DNA from: Azophilus sp965220835
Lineage (GTDB): Bacteria; Pseudomonadota; Gammaproteobacteria; Pseudomonadales; Azotimanducaceae
Length of the DNA: 64,000 nucleotides
NCBI GenBank assembly: GCA_965220835.1
Contig: OZ244842.1
Location: forward strand, 3,162,001-3,226,000
Direction of reading: 5' to 3'
The notes beneath the pieces were generated by a model. That model was not told the origin of the DNA. It searched no databases and saw only the letters and a program-made list of their open reading frames with translations. Position numbers and translations under genes: made by a program. This document shows positions 27,340 to 36,232 of the stretch, piece after piece (the stretch's first letter is position 1; each line of letters starts with the position of its first letter).

Positions 27340-28710
27340 CTACAGCGTGTTCAGTCCATAGTGCCTGGCGGTGGCGTCCAAGGCGACGGTCAGGCGGTTG
27401 ATCAGCCGGTCAATCTCCTCGCGGCTGATGATCAACGGCGGGGCGCTGATGATGGTGTCGCCCACTTGCCGAACCATCAGGCCGTTGTGGATGGCGGCGT
27501 TGCGGCAGTGGACGGCAGCGCGATGGTCGGCGTCGATGCGCTGCCGGCTGGCCTTGTCGCGCACCAGCTCCAAGGCGCCGAACAGGCCTTGTGTGCGGGC
27601 CTCGCCGACAATGGGGTGGTCGATGAGCGCACCCCAGCGGTGGCGCCAGTGGTGGGCCGTGTCCTGCTGCACCTTGTCCACGATGGCGGCCTCCCGGTAG
27701 ATGTCCAAGGTGGCAACGCCGGCCGCGCAAGCCACCGGATGCCCTGAATAGGTGAAGCCATGGGCGAATTCGCCGCCTTGCGCGGTGACCACGTCCGCCA
27801 CCCTGTCGGACACCGCCACGCCGCCGAGGGCCTGGAAGCCATTGGTGACGGCCTTGGCGAAGGTGATCAGGTCTGGTTGCACGCCGTAGGTCTGGCAGCC
27901 GAACCACTGGCCGGTGCGGCCAAAGCCGCAGATGACCTCGTCGCTGATCAGCAACACCCCGCGCTCGGTGCAAATGCGGCGCACTTCCGCCAAGTAGTTT
28001 TGCGGGGGGATGATCACGCCACCCGCGCCTTGCACGGGCTCGGCAATGAAGGCGGCGACATTGGCCTCGCCGAGTTCGTCGATTTTCTCGGACAAGAGCC
28101 GCGCCGCCGCCTTGCCGTAATCCTCCTCGTCCATTTCCCCAGCGTGCTCGAAGGCATAGGGTTGCTCGATGTGATGGACGTAGGGCAAGCCGGTGAACTG
28201 CTTGTGCATGCTGCTCATCCCACCCAGGCTGGCGGCGGCGATGGTGCTGCCGTGGTAGGCGTTCTTGCGGCTGATGATCAGCTTGCGGCGCGGCTGGCCG
28301 ATGAGGTCGAAGTAACGATGGACCAAGCGGATGTTGGTGTCGTTGGCCTCAGAGCCTGAATTGGTGAAGAAGACGTGGTTGAACCCCGCCGGCAGCACGG
28401 CGGTCAGACGCGCGGCCATCTCAATGGTGGTGTCGGTGGTGCAGTTGAAGAAGCTGTTGTAGTAGGGCAGCCGTTCGAGTTGCTCGGTGACGGCGCGCAC
28501 GATCTTCGGCTGGCTGTAGCCCAGGTTCACGCACCACAGGCCGGACATGCCGTCCAAGTACTGCTTGCCCTCGGCATCGGTCAGGTAAATGTGCTCCGCG
28601 GCCACGAAGGCGCGCCCGCCGGCGCGCTTGTGGGCGGCAAAGTCCGTGAACGGGTGCAACAGCGTGGCGCGGTCGGAGTCATCAAGGACGTTGGCGATGG
28701 TCTGTTTCAA
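27340..28710 (-). CDS. Class III aminotransferase (omega-amino acid/putrescine:pyruvate type)
   Basis: A 456-residue PLP enzyme. NSGSEANDTNIRL (117-129) binds phosphate, ISDEVICGFGRTG (255-267) holds D257 that contacts the PLP ring, and K286 in LITFAKAVTNG forms the Schiff base. The N-terminal LHPFTDFAAH and GMSGLWCVNLGY are typical of the subgroup that transfers amino groups from putrescine, beta-alanine or other omega-amines to pyruvate (SpuC-like). A glutamylpolyamine-ligase-like gene lies 2 kb away on the other strand, supporting amine catabolism. The protein is of normal length with ATG at 28710. Confidence 0.92.
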   Translation of the reverse strand: MKQTIANVLDDSDRATLLHPFTDFAAHKRAGGRAFVAAEHIYLTDAEGKQYLDGMSGLWCVNLGYSQPKIVRAVTEQLERLPYYNSFFNCTTDTTIEMAARLTAVLPAGFNHVFFTNSGSEANDTNIRLVHRYFDLIGQPRRKLIISRKNAYHGSTIAAASLGGMSSMHKQFTGLPYVHHIEQPYAFEHAGEMDEEDYGKAAARLLSEKIDELGEANVAAFIAEPVQGAGGVIIPPQNYLAEVRRICTERGVLLISDEVICGFGRTGQWFGCQTYGVQPDLITFAKAVTNGFQALGGVAVSDRVADVVTAQGGEFAHGFTYSGHPVACAAGVATLDIYREAAIVDKVQQDTAHHWRHRWGALIDHPIVGEARTQGLFGALELVRDKASRQRIDADHRAAVHCRNAAIHNGLMVRQVGDTIISAPPLIISREEIDRLINRLTVALDATARHYGLNTL

Positions 28711-28829
28711 TTCTTTGAGTCCCTAGTCTTCTGAGCGCTGCGCTCGGCCAAGCTACTATGCCAGCGCCCATTTCACGGAATCAATCAGAAACACGTCAAA
28801 CCCTCTTCCCCTCAACAGCAACACGCACA

Positions 28830-28920
28830 GAGTTTCGCGCCAGCGAAACTCCAACGAACCGAAGGTTCGCTTTCACGCCAGCGAAACTCCATACGCGACC
28901 GTCAGGTCGCGCATTGACAA
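28830..28920. repeat. Cluster of short hairpins before the amidohydrolase gene
   Basis: Three adjacent inverted repeats lie in the gap between the aminotransferase and amidohydrolase genes. GAGTTTCGC/GCGAAACTC (9-bp arms, loop GCCA) is at 28830-28851, CGAACC/GGTTCG is near 28855-28868, and GCGACC/GGTCGC is at 28905-28920. A second partial copy of the GCCAGCGAAACTCC arm occurs at 28877-28890. A related GAGTTTCGC-GATG-GCGAAA hairpin is found at 59672-59690. Confidence 0.6.
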
Positions 28921-28939
28921 GCCGTGTTCCACCCTCACA

Positions 28940-30634
28940 ATGCCCAACATGCGCACTCCACTTGCTTTGCTGGCCATTGCCGCGTTGCTGATTGGCTGCG
29001 GCCCGGCACCGCAGCCTGCCGACCTGATTTTGAGCACGGGCAGGGTGTACACGTTGGATGAATCCAAGCCTTGGGCTGAGGCAGTGGCGATCCAGAATGG
29101 CCGCATCGCCGCCGTCGGCACCAACGAGGAGGTGCTCGGCCGGTTTCACGGCCAAGTCTTCGAACTTGGCGGTCGCATGGTCCTCCCCGGATTTCATGAT
29201 GCCCATGTGCACCCGACGTTCGGGGGCATCCAGCTCATGCAATGCGACCTCAGCGGCTCCGCCAGCGCGGCCGCATTGACCGCCTTGGTGGCGGAGTGCG
29301 ACGCGGCGCTGCCGGAAGGGGATTGGCTGGTGGGTGGCGGCTGGGACCTATCGCTGTTCCCGAATGCCAATCCATCCAAGGATCTGCTCGATGCCGTCAA
29401 CGCGGACCGCCCCATCTTCCTGCGCGGCTCCGATGGCCATTCGTCCTGGGCCAATTCCAAGGCGCTGGCGTTGGCAGGCATCGAGGCGGAGACGCCGAAT
29501 CCGCCCCACGGCATCATCGAGCGGGAGGGGAACGGTGCGCCCTCCGGCACGCTGCGGGAATCCGCCCAAGGCTTGGTCGAGGCGATTGTGCCGCCGCTTA
29601 CCGCCGGGGATCGCATGGAAGCCACTCGTCAAGCGGTCGCTTTGGCCAACCAATTCGGCATCACTTCCATGATCGACGCGGCCACCACCACAAACGAGTG
29701 GGCGGCTTGGCAAGGGCTTGAGGCGGCTGGCGAACTCACCGCTCGCATGGTGCTGTCCATCCCCGTATCGAGCCCCTTGGCTTGGACACCGGATGAGTCG
29801 CTGATTCGCGCGGAAGATCGGGGCAGCGGCCAGCGCCTGCGCCGGGACGCTGCCAAGCTCTTTGTTGACGGGGTGCTCGAAGGCGAAACCGCAGCATTGC
29901 TCCAACCCTATCTGGGCGAGGGCGGCGGCACCGGCATGTTGATCCTGCCGGCGGATGAGCTGACAGCGCGGGTTGTGGCGTTGGACGCCCAAGGCGTGCA
30001 GGCCCACTTTCACGCCATTGGCGACCGCGCGGTCAAGGTGGCCTTGGATGCCATCGAGCAGGCCATCGAGCGCAACGGCCCCTCAGACAACCGCCATCAC
30101 ATCTCCCATCTGCAGCTTATCGACCCCGCCGACTACCCCCGCTTTGCCGCCTTGGGCGTCACGGCCAACTTTCAGCCGCTGTGGGCCTATCCGGACGCTT
30201 ACGTCACCGACATCAACCTGCCGGCGCTTGGCCCCGAGCGGGTTGGGCGGATGTATCCCATCGGCTCCCTGGAGCGGGCGGGCGCCCGCATCGCCGCGGG
30301 CAGCGATTGGTCGGTGTCCTCCCTGAATCCCTTGGTGGCCATCGAGACGGCCCTCACCCGGCAGGATGCCTCCGGAGAGGTCGATGGCACGCTCAACGCC
30401 AACGAGGCAGTGAGCTTGGACACCATGCTGCGGGCCTACACGGTCAACGGCGCTTGGCTGATGCACCAGGAAGACGAGACTGGCGCCATCAAGCCGGGCA
30501 TGGCGGCGGATCTGGTGGTCTTGGAAAAAGACCTGTTCAGCATTCCGGCGGCAGAGGTCGGGGACGTGGCTGTGACCATGACCCTGTTTGAAGGCTCGAT
30601 CGTCTATCGCCGACCTTCGCAGCCGCAACCGTAG
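28940..30634 (+). CDS. Lipoprotein amidohydrolase, YtcJ-like (amidohydrolase 3)
   Basis: A 564-residue amidohydrolase with a lipoprotein signal whose lipobox LIGC places the lipidated Cys at residue 20. The metal motif is HVH (89-91) within LPGFHDAHVHPTF, and later blocks include VQAHFHAIGDRAV and AAGSDWSVSSLNP with the metal-binding Asp. YtcJ-like enzymes hydrolyse amides such as formamides; the substrate here is unknown. Export to the envelope is unusual for the family but common in marine bacteria. It is 8 bp upstream of the glutamine-synthetase-like gene, so the two are probably one transcript. Confidence 0.88.
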   Translation: MPNMRTPLALLAIAALLIGCGPAPQPADLILSTGRVYTLDESKPWAEAVAIQNGRIAAVGTNEEVLGRFHGQVFELGGRMVLPGFHDAHVHPTFGGIQLMQCDLSGSASAAALTALVAECDAALPEGDWLVGGGWDLSLFPNANPSKDLLDAVNADRPIFLRGSDGHSSWANSKALALAGIEAETPNPPHGIIEREGNGAPSGTLRESAQGLVEAIVPPLTAGDRMEATRQAVALANQFGITSMIDAATTTNEWAAWQGLEAAGELTARMVLSIPVSSPLAWTPDESLIRAEDRGSGQRLRRDAAKLFVDGVLEGETAALLQPYLGEGGGTGMLILPADELTARVVALDAQGVQAHFHAIGDRAVKVALDAIEQAIERNGPSDNRHHISHLQLIDPADYPRFAALGVTANFQPLWAYPDAYVTDINLPALGPERVGRMYPIGSLERAGARIAAGSDWSVSSLNPLVAIETALTRQDASGEVDGTLNANEAVSLDTMLRAYTVNGAWLMHQEDETGAIKPGMAADLVVLEKDLFSIPAAEVGDVAVTMTLFEGSIVYRRPSQPQP

Positions 30635-30642
30635 GGGGAGCG

Positions 30643-31965
30643 ATGGCGGATAGACCCGCTGAACTGGCGTCGGCCGTGGATCTGCTGCTCGCGGACCTCA
30701 ATGGCGCTCCCCGTGGGAAGACGGTGCAATCCAGCGCCTTGAACGACGGCGACCTGCCGCAATTCGCTGCCGCGGTGTTCTTTCAGACCATCACCGGCGA
30801 CTACGCCGAAGGCTGCATGGAGCGATACGACCCCAAGGACGAGGACCTGATCCTGCGCCCGGATTGGTCGAGCTACAGCGCCTGCCCTTGGAAGCCGGGC
30901 GACCATGGCCAAGTGATCTGCGCTTCCTTGGACAAGTCGGGCACGGCCATCCCCTACGACAGCCGCAACGTCTTGAAGCGCGTCTTGGCCGTTTACGCCA
31001 ATGCGAACCTGCATCCCGTGGTGGCCCCGGAACTGGAGTTCTACCTGCTTGAGCCACCTCAGCGGGATGCCTCGGCGCTGGCCTTGGCGCCCGGCCTGCA
31101 TGGCCGCGCCGAATTCGGTGGCGAGGCGTTCAGCGCCGACGCCCTGGACAAGTACGCGCCCTTTCTGGAAGACGTTAAGGCGCAGAGCGAAGCGGCGGGC
31201 CTGCCGGTCAGCGCCTTTGTGCACGAAGTGGGCCCGTCGCAAGTGGAGCTCAATCTGGCCCATGGGGACCCGTTGCGCCGGGCCGACCAGCTGTTTCTCT
31301 TGAAGCGCCTGATCAAGGCCTGCGCCATGCGGCACGGCTACTTGGCAAGCTTCATGGCCAAGCCCTTGGATGGGGTGCCGGGCAGCGGTGCCCACTTGCA
31401 CTGCAGCGTTGCCAACGACGACGGCGTCAACATCTTCGCCTTGGAGGACGGGCGGGCGCCAGCCGCCTTGCGCCACTTCATCGGCGGGCTGCAAACGTGG
31501 CTGCCGCAAGCCTTCGCCCTGATCGCCCCCAACGTCAACAGCTTCAAGCGCTTCGTGCCGGGCCTTTCGGCGCCCATCAACCTGGAATGGGGCTATGACA
31601 ACCGCACCGCGGGCCTGCGCGTGCCGCACAGCGCGCCAGCCGGCGGGCGCGTGGAGAACCGAGTGGCGGGCGCGGACGTCAATCCGTACCTGCTCACAGC
31701 CACCACCTTGGCCTGCGGCTGGTTGGGCATGCAGAATCAGGTGGAGCCCACCAAACCCCACGAAGGCGACGCCTACGACGCCCCGGCCACGCTCCCCGAT
31801 GACCTCAGCCAAGCGCTGCGCACACTGGCTGCCAACGATCGCTTGGCGGACCTGCTCTCTGAGGCGTTCATCGACGTCTACGTTGACGTGAAACGGAGCG
31901 AGCTGCAGGACTTCCAGAAGTGGATGACGCCTTGGGAGGTGCGCTACCTCGGCAGCCAGCTGTGA
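30643..31965 (+). CDS. Glutamine synthetase-like gamma-glutamylpolyamine ligase
   Basis: A 440-residue member of the glutamine synthetase superfamily. APELEFYLLEP carries metal-binding Glu residues, SAFVHEVGPSQVELNL is the second, GSGAHLHCS the ATP/glutamate block and NRTAGLRVP the arginine block. Divergence from true GlnA and the neighbouring aminotransferase point to the PuuA/SpuI group, which joins glutamate to putrescine or another amine with ATP. The exact amine is inference. Start is ATG at 30643 with GGGGGAG upstream. A ChaC-type gene follows at 32081. Confidence 0.83.
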   Translation: MADRPAELASAVDLLLADLNGAPRGKTVQSSALNDGDLPQFAAAVFFQTITGDYAEGCMERYDPKDEDLILRPDWSSYSACPWKPGDHGQVICASLDKSGTAIPYDSRNVLKRVLAVYANANLHPVVAPELEFYLLEPPQRDASALALAPGLHGRAEFGGEAFSADALDKYAPFLEDVKAQSEAAGLPVSAFVHEVGPSQVELNLAHGDPLRRADQLFLLKRLIKACAMRHGYLASFMAKPLDGVPGSGAHLHCSVANDDGVNIFALEDGRAPAALRHFIGGLQTWLPQAFALIAPNVNSFKRFVPGLSAPINLEWGYDNRTAGLRVPHSAPAGGRVENRVAGADVNPYLLTATTLACGWLGMQNQVEPTKPHEGDAYDAPATLPDDLSQALRTLAANDRLADLLSEAFIDVYVDVKRSELQDFQKWMTPWEVRYLGSQL

Positions 31966-32080
31966 GACATTGACCTCTCCTGAGAGGTCGGCAAAGGTAG
32001 GCACCCATGCAATCCAACGTCGCCGGCGCGGCCAAGACCCTCCCCAAACCGAAAACAACGTGCCGTTCCAGGGGCTTCGA

Positions 32081-32632
32081 ATGATGGCCGCCGGGAATTC
32101 GGAGGATGTGTGGATCTTTGGCTACGGGTCGTTGATCTGGCGGCCGGGCATCGCCTTCAAGGCGCGTCGGCCCGCGCGCATCCACGGCTGGACGCGGCGG
32201 TTCTGGCAAGGGTCTCACGACCACCGGGGTCTGCCCCACGCGCCGGGACGGGTGGTGACGCTAGTGCCCGAGGCCGGCGCTGCTTGCGAAGGCGTTGCCT
32301 ATCGGGTCGCTGCCCACTTGGCGGCAGCGGTCTTTGATGGGCTCGACCACCGGGAAAAGAACGGTTACCAGCGATACGACGTGCAGCTTGAGTTTCGGGG
32401 AGGCGGGACGGATGACGGCGTGGTCTACATCGCGCCGGAAGGCAACCACGCGTTTCTCGGCCCGGCGCCAGTCGATGAAGTGGTCGCGCAGATCGCTCGG
32501 TCGGTCGGCCCGAGCGGCAGCAACAGCGACTACCTTTGCCAGTTGGAAGCCGCGCTGCGGCGCTGGGAGATTGAGGATGCCCACGTCTTCGAACTGGCGC
32601 GGCGGCTTCGCGAACGCATGCAGGCTGGATGA
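32081..32632 (+). CDS. chaC: ChaC-like gamma-glutamylcyclotransferase
   Basis: A 183-residue protein with the family signature FGYGSLIW (13-20) and the catalytic Glu E92 in LDHREKNGY. ChaC enzymes release 5-oxoproline from glutathione or other gamma-glutamyl compounds. The frame is open back to 31970, but the ATG at 32081, with AGGGG 7 bases upstream, starts the recognisable protein. It follows the gamma-glutamyl ligase gene by 115 bp on the same strand, so cleavage of a gamma-glutamyl-amine rather than of glutathione is also possible. Confidence 0.9.
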   Translation: MMAAGNSEDVWIFGYGSLIWRPGIAFKARRPARIHGWTRRFWQGSHDHRGLPHAPGRVVTLVPEAGAACEGVAYRVAAHLAAAVFDGLDHREKNGYQRYDVQLEFRGGGTDDGVVYIAPEGNHAFLGPAPVDEVVAQIARSVGPSGSNSDYLCQLEAALRRWEIEDAHVFELARRLRERMQAG

Positions 32633-32826
32633 GTAGAGCTCGAGGCTGCCCCTGGCGTTGGCCGCGGGCTGAGGGTGCCAATCAAACTTGGGCCCATTCG
32701 CGCTGTTTATCTTAATCGGGGGACAAGGCTGTCTCTCAAACCACCTTTCGCGCCCGGTTACCGCCTAGTTGCGCAGCAGCCTGATGGCGCCGCCTTGGCG
32801 GCGCGCCCGCTCGTCGGTCTGCGGTG

Positions 32827-33414
32827 TCACTTCGTGAGGTCATCGTCGATGAACGTCATCCGGTCCTTGCCCCAGAAGAGCTCATCGCCAACGTAGAAGG
32901 AAGGTGCGCCGAACACGCCCCGGTCGAGTGCAGCCTGGGTTTCGTCAATCAGGGCTTGGCGCAGGGCCGGGCCGTCGCAAAGGGCGGCGAACTCCTCAGG
33001 ATCAAGACCGATGTCCTCGGCCACCGCGCGCATGCCCGTCAACTCGCTGATGGAATCGTCATTCCGCTCCCAGTACCGGGCAAAGATGGCGTCAAGGTAG
33101 GCTGTCTCCACGCCCAGTTGGCGGGCCGCGAGCGCACCCCGCAAAGCCCTGCTGGTCTTGATGGGAAAGCGGTCCGGCATCCGGAACGGCAGGCCGTGCT
33201 TCTCGGCCCAGCGCATCAGGTCGCGGCGTCGGTTGCGGAGCTTCGCTGCCGGTTCCTTCTGCAGCACGTAACCGTGATGCCGGAACACGTATCCGAGATT
33301 GAATGGGTGCATCACGAGGTCCGCACCGTGCCGCTCGGCGATGGGCCGGATGAGGTGCAGCGCGAAATAGGTGTTGGTGCTGCCGATGTCCCAGTAAAAG
33401 TCAATCTTGGCCAA
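32827..33414 (-). CDS. 2-hydroxychromene-2-carboxylate isomerase / DsbA-family protein
   Basis: A 195-residue thioredoxin-fold protein of the HCCA isomerase (kappa-GST-like) group. FYWDIGSTNTYFA (6-18) has the serine (S12) that activates glutathione, and GVFGAPSFYVGDELFWGKDR near the C terminus has the cis-proline loop and closing helix. Characterised members isomerise aromatic ring-cleavage products using glutathione; many bacterial copies have unknown substrates. No aromatic catabolic genes are near. It is read away from the decayed crotonase gene next to it, which may once have belonged to the same pathway. Confidence 0.88.
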   Translation of the reverse strand: MAKIDFYWDIGSTNTYFALHLIRPIAERHGADLVMHPFNLGYVFRHHGYVLQKEPAAKLRNRRRDLMRWAEKHGLPFRMPDRFPIKTSRALRGALAARQLGVETAYLDAIFARYWERNDDSISELTGMRAVAEDIGLDPEEFAALCDGPALRQALIDETQAALDRGVFGAPSFYVGDELFWGKDRMTFIDDDLTK

Positions 33415-33446
33415 TGGCTACTCCCGTCCGTGCCGCGCACCGCCCA

Positions 33447-33844
33447 GTCAGCGATCACCGGCCCTTGCGCTTCAACCGCAAAGAGTGCGGACTCACCAAC
33501 GTGTTGGACTGCGGCAAGGTTAACGCCTTGGACGGGCTCTTGCACCCGAAGCTGGCCCGCGTGTTCCTCAGCAGCAAGGACAAAGCGGCAAGCAGTTTGA
33601 TCATCCTCACCGGAGCGGCGCCATCATTGGGCTCCAGTTGATCGGCTTTGCTCGCGTCAAGGAACTGCTCATGACTGGCGAGATGCTGCGGGCCGATTAG
33701 GCACCTTGGCGCGGCTTGATCAACTATGGGGCGCCGACGGACAAACTCGATGCCAAGGTGGACGAAAATGCGGTTTTCGGCACGGTTCCGCACCGGGATC
33801 ATTACGCGGCGCTGGGCGGCGGTCGGCTCCATCGCAAGCCCTGA
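33447..33844 (+). pseudogene. Decayed enoyl-CoA hydratase/isomerase (crotonase) remnant
   Basis: Two fragments of a crotonase are visible in different frames. The first (to about 33640) includes GKVNALDGLL and SLIILTGAAP, the N-terminal strand/helix pair of the family. The second begins near 33641 in another frame (GFARVKELLMTGEMLRAD, then a TAG stop, then GLINYGAPTDKLDAKVDENA) and corresponds to the C-terminal helical part. The middle third with the oxyanion-hole GGGAF region is missing. Deletion, frameshift and stop together show a dead gene. Its 3' end runs into the end of vapC. Confidence 0.75.
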
Positions 33845-34239
33845 AATCGCGCAAAGTCCCGATCAAGCGTAATCCACTCGCAGCCGAGCTCGATTGCCAA
33901 GGCGGCGAAGTAAGCGTCGGGAACCAGATTTCCGGACACCTCGGCCTCGTGACAGAGATTTGTGAAGATGTCCCAGTGGCGCGGGCCGGGATTGGCAGGC
34001 ACGCAGTGCGGTTGACGCCGGATCACGTCCGCGAATTCGAGTGCGTGTTCCGACGGGCTCGGCAGCGCGAATATGCGGGGATGAGTGACGACGCGGAGGA
34101 ATCCGCTCAAAGCCAGATCGGAAATCGCAAATGCCTCCTCTCCGTTGAGCACAGCTTCCAGCCACGTCCGGCAGGAGGCGTGCTCCTGAGCGTCTTTACG
34201 ATAGGCTGAGACGAGAATGTTGACGTCAGGCAGGACCAC
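33802..34239 (-). CDS. vapC: VapC-type PIN-domain toxin
   Basis: A 145-residue PIN-domain ribonuclease. The acidic cluster starts with D5 in MVLPDVNILVSAY and ends with VPDAYFAALAIELGCEWITLDRDF, which carries the remaining carboxylates. The ISDLALSGFLRVVTHPRIF centre marks a specific VapC subgroup. It lies 17 bp downstream of a ribbon-helix-helix antitoxin gene on the same strand, the standard toxin-antitoxin order. Characterised VapC toxins cut tRNA or rRNA when the antitoxin is degraded. The gene appears intact, while its 3' end overlaps the crotonase remnant. Confidence 0.92.
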   Translation of the reverse strand: MVLPDVNILVSAYRKDAQEHASCRTWLEAVLNGEEAFAISDLALSGFLRVVTHPRIFALPSPSEHALEFADVIRRQPHCVPANPGPRHWDIFTNLCHEAEVSGNLVPDAYFAALAIELGCEWITLDRDFARFQGLRWSRPPPSAA

Positions 34240-34256
34240 TTTCCTTCTTCGTTAGG

Positions 34257-34493
34257 TCAAGCCTTCTCAATTAGGTCCAGCAGTGCGGCAGAATCGTTTA
34301 AGTCCACTCCGGGCAATACGCCGGTTCCATGAAACACCGGCAGCTCGACCGTGGGCCGAGGGGTTGAGTGACGCCTGTACAGCGACTCCCGCAACGCATC
34401 CTGAATGGTGGCTGTTAGCGTCTTCCCCGCGTCCGCGGCAACCTTCTTCAATTCAAGGAACAGTTGGTCGTCGATGTGAATTGTCGTTCGCAT
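34257..34493 (-). CDS. vapB: VapB-type ribbon-helix-helix antitoxin
   Basis: A 78-residue protein whose N terminus MRTTIHIDDQLFLELKKVA is a ribbon-helix-helix DNA-binding domain. The C-terminal half (VELPVFHGTGVLPGVDLNDS) would wrap the toxin. The ATG at 34493 is preferred to an ATG at 34505, which adds four residues. Just upstream, TTGACA (34524-34529, complement) and TAATAT (34504-34509, complement) resemble a promoter but with only 14 bases between them; imperfect ACATA...TATGT ends there may be the autoregulatory operator. The family represses its own operon together with the toxin. Confidence 0.88.
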   Translation of the reverse strand: MRTTIHIDDQLFLELKKVAADAGKTLTATIQDALRESLYRRHSTPRPTVELPVFHGTGVLPGVDLNDSAALLDLIEKA

Positions 34494-34654
34494 GCACAAA
34501 AACATATTAGGACTGCATACTTATGTCAACCAAGGCCTTGACCCGTGAGGCGCTCCTCCGACAACTCTCCCTTGAGGCCGTGGATGGCGGTGCAAACCAC
34601 CGAGGACTTTAGCCATTGGCCACGATTGACTGCCAGTGGGTGCAGCACCAACCC

Positions 34655-36232
34655 TTACTTCGCACTGCTCTTTGAAGCGGCAAGCCGTCCGAGCACGCGT
34701 CTTCCGGGGAATCGGTTGGGCACGACTTCGCCGTCGCGGACCACCGGAATGCCGTTGACGAGTACGTGGGTGATGCCAGCCGATGGTTGGAAGGGCTGGC
34801 GGTAGGTGGCGCGATCTTGGATGGTTGCGGGGTCGAACACCGTCAAGTCGGCGTCGGCCCCTAGGGCAATCCGGCCTTTGCGCGCCAGGTCGTCACTTAA
34901 GTGTTCGAGCAGACGGGCGGGCATGATGGTCATTTTCGCCAAGGCGGTCATGAGGCCCAAGGTGCCTTGGTCCCGCGCATAGTGGCCGAGCACGCGGGCG
35001 AAGGTGCCGACGCTCCACGGGGCGACCAGTTGCCCTTCGCTCACTGCCGGCAAGGCGTCGCTGGCCACGATGACGTCGGCGGCCTCGGTGGCGATGCGCG
35101 TCCACTGCTCCTTGTTGTAGTGATGAATGACCGTCCCGCCCGGTTGCTGTTCGCGATACTCGTGCCAAGTCTTTTCCGTGAGGCGTTCGCCGGTGGCAGC
35201 CCATTCCACGTCGCCGTAGTCGATAGCGAAAATCTCCCGCCAGTTGCGGCTGAACACCGCGGCGGAGATGGCCGTCGAACCGGCGTTGTAGGGAAAGGAC
35301 TCGGTGGTGATGCGCAAGCCCGCTTGCTGCGCGGCTCGAATCTTGCCAAGAAAGACCTCAATGCCCCCCATCGCGCTTGCCTGCAGGTGGCAGACATGAA
35401 CGGCGGCACCGGTCTCCCGAGCCAAGCCGATCACTTCGTCGAGGCCGAAGGGGTCACCGGCCACGCCGCGCCGAATGTGCACGATCACCGGTGCATTGGC
35501 CTGCGCCGCCACTTCGAAGACCGCGCGCAGCTCGGCAGCGTCCACGGATTCACTCATGTAGTCGAGTAGCATGCCAATGCCCAAACCCCCGCTGGCGAGG
35601 TCTTGGCGCAGCAGTTCCTGCATCACCGGCAGCTGCTCGGCCGGCAACGGCGTGTGAAACGCGGGCCGTCCCATGGACAAACCGCCGGTTCCCGTGCCGT
35701 TGAGGGTATTCGCCATGAGTTGATCCATGCCGGTGATGGCTTGCTCGCCCTCCAGAATGCGCGACCGCACCCACGCGTGGCCCGTGGAGGCGCCGTAGTT
35801 GATCAGCGACCGCTCCGCAATGGCGATGGGCGGATGAATGCCATGGCTGGTGGCGGGGTAGGCGCCGCTTTCGAGTTCCAGGGCTGTGGTCACGCCGTCC
35901 AGCAACTGATAGCGCTGGGAAAGCGGCGTCCAGCCGTGGCTGTGCAGGTCCACGAATCCCGGCGCCACAACCTTGCCAGTGGCGTCGATCATGACCTCTC
36001 CGCTCAGGGCCGTTTCCGAAATCGCCGCAACGCGGCCGTCACGGATGCCGATGTGGCGCACGGCATCAAGGCCGCTGGCCGGATCCATGACCCGGCCGTT
36101 GGCGACGACGGTGTCGAAGTTCTCCGCCGGATCCGTAGGTGGCATCTCCTGGGATTCCTCGGGTGCCGGGCCGCAGGCGCTGACCGCGAACGGCAGCATG
36201 GCCGCCAGCAAGACCTTGATGCCGGTATTCAT
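34655..36232 (-). CDS. Lipoprotein amidohydrolase, N-acyl-D-amino-acid deacylase-like
   Basis: A 525-residue amidohydrolase exported as a lipoprotein: the signal ends AVSAC with lipidation at C20. The metal site starts with LHSH (96-99) in PGFVDLHSHGW, followed by VIVHIRRG, VHVCHLQAS and a metal-binding Asp in IVASDALP. This block order is that of D-aminoacylases and related dipeptide or hydantoin hydrolases. A strong AGGAGG-like site precedes the ATG at 36232. The mature N terminus, CGPAPEE, closely resembles that of the other lipoprotein amidohydrolase at 28940, CGPAPQP. Substrate unknown. Confidence 0.87.
   Translation of the reverse strand: MNTGIKVLLAAMLPFAVSACGPAPEESQEMPPTDPAENFDTVVANGRVMDPASGLDAVRHIGIRDGRVAAISETALSGEVMIDATGKVVAPGFVDLHSHGWTPLSQRYQLLDGVTTALELESGAYPATSHGIHPPIAIAERSLINYGASTGHAWVRSRILEGEQAITGMDQLMANTLNGTGTGGLSMGRPAFHTPLPAEQLPVMQELLRQDLASGGLGIGMLLDYMSESVDAAELRAVFEVAAQANAPVIVHIRRGVAGDPFGLDEVIGLARETGAAVHVCHLQASAMGGIEVFLGKIRAAQQAGLRITTESFPYNAGSTAISAAVFSRNWREIFAIDYGDVEWAATGERLTEKTWHEYREQQPGGTVIHHYNKEQWTRIATEAADVIVASDALPAVSEGQLVAPWSVGTFARVLGHYARDQGTLGLMTALAKMTIMPARLLEHLSDDLARKGRIALGADADLTVFDPATIQDRATYRQPFQPSAGITHVLVNGIPVVRDGEVVPNRFPGRRVLGRLAASKSSAK

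Noticed and set aside
28830..28920. CRISPR-like array
   Set aside because: The repeats are short hairpins of differing sequence with no regular spacers and no cas genes.
30604..32058. A 484-codon open frame on the - strand
   Set aside because: Antisense to the glutamine-synthetase-like gene and without family features.
33695..33700. Possibility that the stop inside the crotonase remnant is recoded like the selenoprotein TGA
   Set aside because: The stop is TAG, the fragments are in different frames and the catalytic centre is deleted, so recoding cannot restore a protein.
34504..34529. TTGACA/TAATAT as a vapBC promoter
   Set aside because: The 14-base spacing is too short for a standard sigma-70 promoter; kept only as a remark under vapB.
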